A DNA stretch of 13,538 bases from JAVBPP01 sp031549535 (lineage in GTDB: Bacteria; Bacillota; Clostridia; Oscillospirales; Acutalibacteraceae): NCBI GenBank assembly GCA_031549535.1, contig JAVBPP010000124.1:1-13538 (forward strand). Reading direction: 5' to 3'. Position numbers and translations under genes: made by a program. Shown piece by piece: positions 1-6,229 of this stretch (the first letter of the stretch is position 1; the number at the start of each line of letters is the position of its first letter). The notes beneath the pieces were generated by a model, which saw nothing but the letters and a program-made list of their open reading frames with translations, made no database searches and had not been told where the DNA came from.

Positions 1-1815
1 AAATTTAATCAGGCAATTATCAATGCCCTCCACCACGACGCCTTCGCTGCTTTTTCGGCTGCGGCGTGGTTTGGAAAGCGTGATTTCATCCGCAGGCTCT
101 TCCTGCCGGATGAGCTTGTTGTATTCGTCCTTGATGTGCGGCATCAAACGCACAACCGAAATGCCGCCGTAACCGATGGTGGCATAAAAATCATCCAGGG
201 AGGAGCAATGCTGCTTTTCCGCTATGCGCAGCAGAAACTTTTGCATCGCTTCCTCCGGCAGGCGAATAAAGTTTTTGCGGAATTCCCGCTCAACCTCGGC
301 CTTACCCTCAACGATGTTTTCTTCCAGGCGCTCTTTTTTAAACCAGCTCTTGATTTTGCTGCGTGCGCTGCTGGTGCGCACAATTTTGAGCCAGTCGCGG
401 CTCGGCCCCTTCCCCTGCTGGGAGGATACCTGAATATCCACAATTTCGCCGGTTTTCAGCTGATACTCAATCGGCACAATCCTGCCGTCCACCTTTGCGC
501 CAACCATGCGGTTGCCGATTGCCGAGTGAATGGCGTAGGCAAAGTCAATCACTGTTGCGCCCAGCGGCAAATCAATCACATCCCCCTTGGGGGTGAACAC
601 AAAGACCTCCTCCGGCACCAGGTCGCTTTTTATCGTGCGCAGCAAATCCTCGCCGCTGTCCGGGTCGCTCTGGCTTTCCATAATCTGGCGTACCCAATCC
701 AGCCGCTGCTCCATATTCTCCTTGCCGTAGGAACCGCCCTGCTTATACTTCCAATGCGCGGCAACACCGTATTCCGCCGTGCGGTGCATATCACGTGTGC
801 GGATTTGCACTTCAAACGGAATACCTTCTTTCTCAATCAGTGTAGTATGCAAAGACTGGTATTGGTTGGGCTTGGGCATGGAGATATAATCCTTAAACCG
901 GCCGGGAATGGCGCGGAACATATCGTGAATCAAGCCCAGGCAGTTGTAGCAGTCAATGACAGTGTTGACGATAATACGCACAGCATAAATATCATAGATT
1001 TCATCAAAGTCTTTGTTTTGCATATACATTTTACGGTATATGCCGTGCACGCTTTTGATGCGCCCGTCCACCTGCGCGTCGGGGACAATTTCGTGCACAC
1101 GCTCCAGGATTTTGGCCTTAATACCCTCCAAAAACTCCCGCCGGGAGAGGCTTTGCAATTCCAGTGATTTCCGAATTTCCTCATAGGCCACCGGGTCGAG
1201 GAAGCTGATTGCCAAATCCTCCAGTTCCTCTTTCAGTGCGCGGATACCCAGGCGGTGCGCTATGGGTGCATAGATATCCAGGGTTTCCCGCGCTTTATCG
1301 CGCCGCTTCTGCTCCGTTCTATATTGCAGGGTACGCATGTTGTGCAGGCGGTCAGCGAGCTTAATGAGTATCACACGGATATCCTGAGACATGGCTAAGA
1401 GCATTTTTCGCAGATTTTCTGCCTGCTCCTCCTCCTTTGTTGCAAGGGATACCTTGCCCAGCTTCGTTACGCCATCCACCAACTTTGCAATGTCGTCACC
1501 AAAGGTCTCCTGCAATTGCTCGAGCGTGACCTTGGTATCCTCCACCGTATCGTGCAGCAGGGCGGCAACTATCGTTTCGGCGTCCATGCCCATATCCGCA
1601 AGGATCTCGGCCGTTGCAATCGGATGAATCACAAACAGCTGGCCGGAGGAACGCTTTTGCTTCCCATGCGCATTTTTGGCAATTTCGTAGGCCTCCCGCA
1701 CCTGTTGCATCTCCTGCGCATCAAACACAAGCTCCAGCTTGGCGCACAGCGCGGCAAACAGCTCCTGTGCCTCCCGCTCTATCTCTATGTTTTTTTTCTC
1801 ATTATCCGTTTGCAC
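1..1815 (-). CDS. rel: Bifunctional (p)ppGpp synthetase/hydrolase Rel, 3'-truncated by window edge
   Basis: Makes and degrades the alarmone (p)ppGpp from GTP/GDP and ATP in the cytoplasm, setting the stringent response. The frame stays open to base 1, giving 605 residues. The N-terminal HD hydrolase domain (about 30-200) carries HDTVEDT at 88-94 and LADRLHNMRT at 153-162. The synthetase domain (about 230-360) carries GRIKSVHGIYRKM at 251-263, GRFKDYI at 305-311, YQSLHTT at 319-325 and EVQIRT at 335-340. The RxKD signature (R306, K308, D309) is the version known from bifunctional rather than synthesis-only enzymes. A TGS domain covers about 402-464. The sequence ends at the start of the zinc-finger/ACT region (VVVEGIDN at 593-600), so about 120-150 C-terminal residues are probably missing. 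The start is GTG, chosen for the GGGAGGAGGG site six bases upstream. It lies 39 bp after recJ with no visible terminator between them, so co-transcription is likely. Confidence 0.96.
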   Translation of the reverse strand, partial: MQTDNEKKNIEIEREAQELFAALCAKLELVFDAQEMQQVREAYEIAKNAHGKQKRSSGQLFVIHPIATAEILADMGMDAETIVAALLHDTVEDTKVTLEQLQETFGDDIAKLVDGVTKLGKVSLATKEEEQAENLRKMLLAMSQDIRVILIKLADRLHNMRTLQYRTEQKRRDKARETLDIYAPIAHRLGIRALKEELEDLAISFLDPVAYEEIRKSLELQSLSRREFLEGIKAKILERVHEIVPDAQVDGRIKSVHGIYRKMYMQNKDFDEIYDIYAVRIIVNTVIDCYNCLGLIHDMFRAIPGRFKDYISMPKPNQYQSLHTTLIEKEGIPFEVQIRTRDMHRTAEYGVAAHWKYKQGGSYGKENMEQRLDWVRQIMESQSDPDSGEDLLRTIKSDLVPEEVFVFTPKGDVIDLPLGATVIDFAYAIHSAIGNRMVGAKVDGRIVPIEYQLKTGEIVDIQVSSQQGKGPSRDWLKIVRTSSARSKIKSWFKKERLEENIVEGKAEVEREFRKNFIRLPEEAMQKFLLRIAEKQHCSSLDDFYATIGYGGISVVRLMPHIKDEYNKLIRQEEPADEITLSKPRRSRKSSEGVVVEGIDNCLIKF

Positions 1816-1821
1816 TTCCGC

Positions 1822-1829
1822 CCTCCTCC
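1822..1829 (-). promoter_or_regulatory. Ribosome binding site of rel (decides GTG start)
   Basis: On the minus strand this reads as two overlapping GGAGG-type cores, with the nearer one six bases before the GTG at 1813-1815. No ATG lies in frame nearby, so this site fixes the non-ATG start. Confidence 0.8.
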
Positions 1830-1854
1830 CTATATTTGCAGTAATAGTATACGG

Positions 1855-3903
1855 TTATGTCATTTGTTGTATGCGCTGAAGCAGCGGCGCTTGCTCCATA
1901 TTGACCTTTTGTGAAAGCTCCGGAACCGCGACACAGCCAGTTTCGTCCAGCGCCAGCACACCCAGCTCCAACATGGCATCGAACGCCACCTGGATTTTGC
2001 AGAGGTTTGTGCCGTCGTCCCCCATGCGCATGCAGCAGATTTCCGCATCAAAGGGCGCGGGCTCCTGCGCCCGCAAATGCTTATACAGCGCTGCGCAAAA
2101 ATCGCGGCTCGCATAGGACATGGCGCACTCTTCCCGCGTCAACGGTGCGCCGCCGGCAATTTTTTCACAGAGCCGCAGGGCGGGCAGCACCTTTTCCTCC
2201 CGCGTTTTCGAGGGTCTGCAGTCCTGCAACAGCACTGAAACACGCTCTGTGCCCTGGTAGCTGTCACGCGAGAGTGTGACGGCGAAATCCACCACATCCC
2301 CCGGACGGAATAAAAAGCTTTGCTTACCGCCGCCGAAGTACACCAGTTGCAGCACCGGCGCATCCGCCTTCCCCGCCTTGCGCGCGGCTATGCGCAAATA
2401 TTTTCCGTTTTTCAGCTCCGTGATTGCACAGAGCTCCATTGCAAACAGGCCGAAAACTGGCTGCGGATTCCCTGCGCCGAAGGGCTCCAGCGTTTCCAGC
2501 GCATCCAAAAGGGATAGCTGCAAGGAGGCTGGGTTTAAGCGGCAATCAATTTGCAGGACGGGAAACGGAAGCTCCAGCCCTTTGGCATAGGCATGCAAAG
2601 CCTCGCGGAATACAGGGATATTTCCGGTATCCAGAGTCATGCCGGCTGCATTATGGTGCCCGCCGAAGCGCAGCAAATGCTCCTGCACCGCCTGCAGCGC
2701 GCTGAACAGAGAAAAGCCGTCATAGCTCCTGCCGGAGCCTTTTGCAACGCCCTGCGAAACGCTTAACACAATGGCGGGTTTCCCAAATTTTTCTACCAGC
2801 TTAGCGGCCACAATACCAATTACACCCTCGTGCCAGCCCTCACCGGCCACAACTAGTACTGCATCCCTCGGGCAGCCGCCTTCCGCCATGATTTGCTGCT
2901 GTGCCTGGGCAAAAATCTCCGCCTCACACTTCTGGCGTTCGGTGTTCACATCGTCCATTTCCTGCGCATAAGATGCCGCGGCTTCCGGTTCGTCACACAG
3001 CAGCAAAGAGAGCGCAAGCTCCGCCGACGCCATGCGACCCGCCGCATTGATGCGCGGAGAAATACGGTAGGCAATTTTATTAACCGTGATTTCGCCGCTG
3101 CTATCCCCCGCTATTTCCATCAGCTGCGCAAGACCCACGCGCAAATTATCCTGCATCATGCTAAGCCCCAGGCGAACAAGGCTGCGGTTTTCACCGTGCA
3201 GCGGCACAATGTCCCCTACGGTACCGATGGCGGCTAAATCCCCGTATTCCTCCAGGGCAAGCGCATAGTCCCCGCCCTCCAGTGCGCAGACGAGCATAAA
3301 CGCAACCCCTGCACCCGAATAATCGCGGAACGGGCACTCCCGATCCTCCCTGTGCGGGTCAACCACGGCGACCGCTTTTGGCAGGGTTTTCCCCGCGCGG
3401 TGGTGATCTGTAATCACCAAATCAACGCCCAGCTCCTGCGCCTTTTCCGCTGCTTCAAAGGCGGAGATGCCGTTATCCACTGTGATAATCAGCTTAACGC
3501 CCTGCTCCCGCAGGCGTTCCACCGCCTGGGCATGGAGTCCGTAGCCGTCCGCCTGCCTATCCGGCAGGGCATAAATTACATCCGCGCCGTGCGCCTCTAA
3601 GTAGGAGTACAGGATGGCTGTAGCTGTCACGCCGTCCGTATCATAGTCCCCAAAAATCGCAATCCGCTCATATTGCTCCAGGGCCTGTTCAATCCGCTGC
3701 ACAGCCTTTTGCATGTCCGGCAACGAAAACGGATCCACCCGCAGCTCCGGATTCATATCAAAAAACACCGCGGCATCCTCATCCGAAGCGATTCCGCGCG
3801 AAAGTGCAAAATAGGCGGCAAGCGGCGTGAGCTCATGCTTTTGTGCCAGTGCGGCGGCCTGCTCTTTATCACAGGTCAACACCTTCCAGCTTTTTCTGCG
3901 CAA
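1855..3903 (-). CDS. recJ: Single-stranded-DNA-specific exonuclease RecJ
   Basis: A 5'-3' single-strand DNA exonuclease of the DHH phosphoesterase family, acting in recombination and mismatch or base-excision repair. The 682 residues show the full motif series: GDYDTDG at 85-91, TVDNG at 141-145, the signature DHH at 166-168, RINAAGR at 284-290, the DHHA1-domain segment WHEGVIGIVAAKL at 357-369 and GGHHNAAGM at 414-422. An OB-like segment with FRPGDVVDF follows, then a C-terminal region without a recognisable motif. These are the metal-binding and nucleic-acid-binding residues expected of RecJ, so the enzyme looks intact. The open frame continues 42 codons further upstream, but that part crosses the promoter and has no ribosome site. 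The TTG at 3901-3903 sits seven bases after GGAGG and is the better start. It leads an operon with rel; the apt gene often found between recJ and rel in Bacillota is absent here. Confidence 0.96.
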   Translation of the reverse strand: MRRKSWKVLTCDKEQAAALAQKHELTPLAAYFALSRGIASDEDAAVFFDMNPELRVDPFSLPDMQKAVQRIEQALEQYERIAIFGDYDTDGVTATAILYSYLEAHGADVIYALPDRQADGYGLHAQAVERLREQGVKLIITVDNGISAFEAAEKAQELGVDLVITDHHRAGKTLPKAVAVVDPHREDRECPFRDYSGAGVAFMLVCALEGGDYALALEEYGDLAAIGTVGDIVPLHGENRSLVRLGLSMMQDNLRVGLAQLMEIAGDSSGEITVNKIAYRISPRINAAGRMASAELALSLLLCDEPEAAASYAQEMDDVNTERQKCEAEIFAQAQQQIMAEGGCPRDAVLVVAGEGWHEGVIGIVAAKLVEKFGKPAIVLSVSQGVAKGSGRSYDGFSLFSALQAVQEHLLRFGGHHNAAGMTLDTGNIPVFREALHAYAKGLELPFPVLQIDCRLNPASLQLSLLDALETLEPFGAGNPQPVFGLFAMELCAITELKNGKYLRIAARKAGKADAPVLQLVYFGGGKQSFLFRPGDVVDFAVTLSRDSYQGTERVSVLLQDCRPSKTREEKVLPALRLCEKIAGGAPLTREECAMSYASRDFCAALYKHLRAQEPAPFDAEICCMRMGDDGTNLCKIQVAFDAMLELGVLALDETGCVAVPELSQKVNMEQAPLLQRIQQMT

Positions 3904-3910
3904 GCAATCC

Positions 3911-3915
3911 CCTCC
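3911..3915 (-). promoter_or_regulatory. Ribosome binding site of recJ (decides TTG start)
   Basis: A perfect GGAGG on the minus strand, seven bases before TTG at 3901-3903. An ATG lies closer to the promoter but is in another frame, reaching a stop after 62 codons. The SD-TTG arrangement is therefore the most economical reading. Confidence 0.75.
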
Positions 3916-3948
3916 GAGCCATTGTTTTTTTGGTAAAAGTGCAAAGGT

Positions 3949-3962
3949 AATATTCGAATATT
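3949..3962 (-). promoter_or_regulatory. Perfect 14-bp palindrome overlapping the recJ promoter -10/start site
   Basis: AATATTCGAATATT is a perfect palindrome that overlaps the downstream half of the recJ -10 box and the predicted transcription start. That is a typical place for a repressor operator. It does not match the Bacillus SOS box (GAAC-N4-GTTC type) or other operators I can name with confidence. AT-rich palindromes also occur by chance, so the role is speculative. Confidence 0.35.
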
Positions 3963-3988
3963 GTATCATAATCCGGCAGATTCTGCAA
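3960..3988 (-). promoter_or_regulatory. Sigma-A promoter of recJ-rel operon
   Basis: On the minus strand there is TTGCAG at 3983-3988, a 17-base spacer, and TACAAT at 3960-3965. TG one base before the -10 makes it an extended -10. Predicted transcription starts near 3953, giving a leader of about 50 bases before the TTG start. Element identity and spacing are read directly; promoter activity is inferred. Confidence 0.75.
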
Positions 3989-4013
3989 GATTTTTGCTTG
4001 AAAATTACGCATA

Positions 4014-4046
4014 AAAACGGGGCAAACACAAAGTTTGCCCCGTTTT
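4014..4046 (-). terminator. Strong (bidirectional) intrinsic terminator after the lectin-domain gene
   Basis: Two perfectly complementary 14-base arms (4014-4027 and 4033-4046) are separated by a five-base loop. The arms have a GC-rich core and AAAA/TTTT flanks. On the minus strand the hairpin is followed by a T-rich run, which would end transcripts of the lectin-domain gene 68 bases past its stop and insulate recJ. On the plus strand it is followed by TTTTCTTT-type sequence, so it could also stop transcription coming the other way. Confidence 0.85.
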
Positions 4047-4068
4047 CTTTCAGTCATGTGCAGAACAC

Positions 4069-4080
4069 GTCAAGCTTGAC
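4069..4080. repeat. Perfect 12-bp palindrome GTCAAGCTTGAC in lectin-gene 3' region
   Basis: It lies between the stop of the lectin-domain gene (4114) and the terminator (4014-4046). The arms GTCAA/TTGAC are the same pentamers that bound the MerR-type dyad at 5345-5366, though here in the opposite order and directly apposed. No function can be assigned. Confidence 0.3.
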
Positions 4081-4113
4081 AGTAATACGCCTAAATCTGA
4101 TTAGCGGCTAAAA

Positions 4114-5289
4114 TTACAAAAATAGAAATAAGTTAATAATAAATGTAATGATATATACGAAATAGTCCAGCAAAGAAAACGGCTTCTTGGGTGGATCCGG
4201 CTGTGGATTTGTTGCAGGGATGAGCGTTGTACTGCTGTCGCTGATGTTACCGCAACGGTCAATGGCACGCGCCGTGACGGTAACAGCTGAGCCTGTGAAG
4301 CTGACTGCTTCGGTATAATCCGTCCAGTCGCCATCGCCCAGTTTATATTGCTGCTTCCAGAGGTCTGTATCGTCACATGTTAATGTAAAACGATTTGCGC
4401 CGCTTGCTGCTATAACAGGCGCTGTCGGAGCCATTCGATCGTCTTGCAACGCGCTGTTGAGATTCAGCCCGTTCACGGCGTAAGTGTTGTTTACAAACCA
4501 CTTATCCACAGCAAAACCGGAGCCCCACCAGCCGCTCTTTGCAAAGAGGCCAAAGTGATATTCATTTCCGATATAATCGGCGAGGTTGATGTTGTATGCT
4601 CCTTGGGGCCGATTCGGCCGGACGCCGTCAGCGCTCAGGGAAAAATAAAGCATCTGCTCCTCGGCATCATATTCAATCCAGAAATACATCGTGAAAGTGG
4701 CACCCACCGGCCTGCTAACAGAAACCAGTGTGTCGTTCTTACCCGGATCGTCCGAGGAAATCTCGCCATTTTTGTCGAGTGCAATATGCGCCGCATATGA
4801 TTCTCCTGTATCCCAATAACTGGAGAAGGTGTCAAACTCCAATGCGATGCTATTTGGCATATTTGCATAGTCACTGAATCCCAAGTCGTGCGTGCCGATC
4901 ACATTTTGATTTTTGGCAAGTATAAACCAGAAACCATCCGATACATTATGGTGGGAAGAAGGAGCAAATTCCTCATCTGCGGAAAAGGTCATTTGAAATG
5001 CTGTGCTAAAGCCGCTGCCTTGGCAGAGCGGTTTGGTGGAGAAGACTGCGCCGCTGTTGCCCCTGCCGATCTGTGAAAGAACAAGCTTGCCGTCTTCAAC
5101 CAAGGAGTTGTTGCCGGATAGCTTTAAGTACGCATCCTCTCCGGAGGAGACAAGCGCATCATCAAAACTGGAAGCGCTCAGGGAAATCGCTCTGGGCACT
5201 GCGCTTACGGCAAATGCCATACTGCCGAGCATCATGCAGGAAACGAGAAGGAGCGCCAATGCTTTGCCGAGTTGTCCATGAATTTTCAT
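4114..5289 (-). CDS. Secreted L-type (legume-like) lectin domain protein with C-terminal membrane tail
   Basis: A 391-residue predicted surface protein. Residues 1-30 form a signal peptide (basic MKIHGQLGK, hydrophobic core, possible cleavage after AVSA). Residues about 36-275 resemble an L-type lectin domain: SIALEFDTF at 147-155 and HIALDKNG at 168-175 match the metal-binding strands of legume lectins. E151, D153, D160/E163 and H168 occupy positions like the concanavalin A ligands E8, D10, N14/D19 and H24. Residues about 288-357 form an Ig/OmpL47-like beta domain (YKLGDGDWTDY, AIDRCGNIS). A proline-rich linker (NPQPDPPKKP) leads into a terminal hydrophobic segment at 371-391 with no charged tail. 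No LPXTG sorting motif is present. The ATG at 5289 is preferred: the ATG four codons upstream has AAAGG directly against it, too close to serve as its ribosome site. It is transcribed divergently from a MerR regulator and probably activated by it. The ligand is unknown; sugar binding is inferred from fold motifs only. Confidence 0.8.
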   Translation of the reverse strand: MKIHGQLGKALALLLVSCMMLGSMAFAVSAVPRAISLSASSFDDALVSSGEDAYLKLSGNNSLVEDGKLVLSQIGRGNSGAVFSTKPLCQGSGFSTAFQMTFSADEEFAPSSHHNVSDGFWFILAKNQNVIGTHDLGFSDYANMPNSIALEFDTFSSYWDTGESYAAHIALDKNGEISSDDPGKNDTLVSVSRPVGATFTMYFWIEYDAEEQMLYFSLSADGVRPNRPQGAYNINLADYIGNEYHFGLFAKSGWWGSGFAVDKWFVNNTYAVNGLNLNSALQDDRMAPTAPVIAASGANRFTLTCDDTDLWKQQYKLGDGDWTDYTEAVSFTGSAVTVTARAIDRCGNISDSSTTLIPATNPQPDPPKKPFSLLDYFVYIITFIINLFLFL

Positions 5290-5311
5290 TACTAACCCCA
5301 TCCTTTTTCAC

Positions 5312-5340
5312 TTGATTTCGTGATTCTCCTGCGTTATTAT
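5312..5340 (+). promoter_or_regulatory. Promoter of the MerR-family regulator gene
   Basis: TTGATT at 5312-5317, a 17-base spacer, and TATTAT at 5335-5340 on the plus strand. The predicted start is near 5347, within the dyad at 5345-5366. Its -10 box overlaps the -10 box of the opposing lectin-gene promoter (5336-5341) by five bases, so the two promoters are probably mutually exclusive. Confidence 0.6.
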
Positions 5341-5366
5341 ATCATTGACGTTCACGTTAAAGTCAA
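5336..5366 (-). promoter_or_regulatory. MerR-type promoter of the lectin-domain gene (19-bp spacer)
   Basis: On the minus strand there is TTGACT at 5361-5366, a 19-base spacer (5342-5360), and a perfect TATAAT at 5336-5341. Near-consensus boxes set 19 rather than 17 bases apart are the hallmark of promoters that MerR-family proteins activate by twisting the DNA. Transcription would start near 5329, about 40 bases before the ATG at 5289. The adjacent MerR gene makes direct control likely. Confidence 0.8.
5345..5366. promoter_or_regulatory. Operator-like 22-bp dyad for the MerR regulator
   Basis: An imperfect palindrome with TTGAC at 5345-5349 and GTCAA at 5362-5366; 9 of 11 base pairs are symmetric, with the centre at ACGT-like sequence near 5355. 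It covers most of the 19-bp spacer and the -35 box of the lectin-gene promoter, as MerR-family operators do. It also lies at or just after the predicted start of the merR transcript, so it could mediate autorepression. Confidence 0.75.
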
Positions 5367-5382
5367 GAAGGCGGGTGGTAAA

Positions 5383-6204
5383 ATGTTTATAAATGACAGG
5401 GACAAAATAGATAGAAAAAATTTATTTTCAATCGGTGAGGCGGCAAACGCATATAGTGTCACACCCAGAACACTGCGCCATTACGAGGAAATCGGCCTGT
5501 TACAGCCGAATTTGGTTGATATCGATACGGGATATCGATACTATACGGTTTATGATTTGGAACACCTGATGTTGATTTTGAACCTAAAAAATACCGGCAT
5601 GCACCTGGATGAAATCTTGCACTATTTTCAAAAGGGCCTGACGCTTTCCGAACAAATTACTCGGCTGCGGCAACAGCAGGAGCGTATTATGCGCTCCATC
5701 GAAACGCTGCAGGATTATAGCGTGCCCAAGGGTGTGCTTATGCCGAAACGGATTCAAATGCCGGAGCGCCTGTGCGTGACAAAGCGCGTAATCGCGCGGG
5801 ATTTCGAGGATGCGTTCCGAGCCTTCACTGCTTTTGTGGCGCAGTGCGCACGCGAGGGAATCCGCTTTTCCCTAACGCAGCATAAGTTTTGCGAATTTCC
5901 GCCCGAAGCGTTTTCGCCGGAGGGTCTCGTTATAGAAAACTTTCCGATGAAAATCTGCATTTGCGTGGAGGAAGCCACCGCACCCACCACCGCGGAAGCA
6001 TACCCGGCACAACCGGCCGTCAGCGTAACCTTTCGCGGTGCCTATGAGCAGCTGGGCGAAGCCTATGATGCGTTATATGCATATATTGCACAGCAGAACC
6101 TCGTGGTTGACGGCAATTCGCAGGAAACTTATTTAGATAAAGATTTGACAGGCTGCGACTCGGATATGACGGTTACCCGCGTGGCAATACCGGTGAAAGC
6201 ATAA
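5383..6204 (+). CDS. MerR-family transcriptional regulator with GyrI-like effector-binding domain
   Basis: A 273-residue DNA-binding regulator. Residues about 14-83 are the MerR winged-helix domain: FSIGEAANAYSVTPRTLRHY at 15-34, IGLLQPN at 37-43 and TGYRYYTVYDLE at 49-60. A coiled-coil dimerisation helix follows (about 86-112, LRQQQERIMRSIETL). Residues about 125-271 match a GyrI-like/BmrR-type ligand-binding domain, with FRGAYEQLGEAYDALYAYI at 217-235 and QETYL at 247-251, where the Glu is the usual pocket residue for cationic or hydrophobic ligands. There is no metal-binding Cys cluster, so this is a small-molecule sensor rather than a metal sensor. The start at 5383 is chosen over an upstream ATG at 5320 because GGCGGGTGG lies at proper distance and the upstream codons overlap the promoter. 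It faces away from the lectin-domain gene and most likely activates it. The usual target of this class is an efflux pump, so this pairing is atypical. Confidence 0.92.
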   Translation: MFINDRDKIDRKNLFSIGEAANAYSVTPRTLRHYEEIGLLQPNLVDIDTGYRYYTVYDLEHLMLILNLKNTGMHLDEILHYFQKGLTLSEQITRLRQQQERIMRSIETLQDYSVPKGVLMPKRIQMPERLCVTKRVIARDFEDAFRAFTAFVAQCAREGIRFSLTQHKFCEFPPEAFSPEGLVIENFPMKICICVEEATAPTTAEAYPAQPAVSVTFRGAYEQLGEAYDALYAYIAQQNLVVDGNSQETYLDKDLTGCDSDMTVTRVAIPVKA

Positions 6205-6229
6205 CCGCGCCACTCATGCAGCATATGTA

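Noticed and set aside
136..1167. 343-codon open frame on the plus strand
   Set aside because: It lies wholly antisense to rel, whose protein matches the Rel family throughout. The plus-strand translation has no recognisable domain and unlikely composition, so it is a shadow frame.
3904..4029. N-terminal 42-codon extension of recJ
   Set aside because: It runs across the recJ promoter and into the terminator loop, and the true SD-TTG start explains the gene better.
6205..6229. Possible shared terminator between merR and the SDR gene
   Set aside because: The 25-base gap holds no convincing stem followed by a T-run on either strand.
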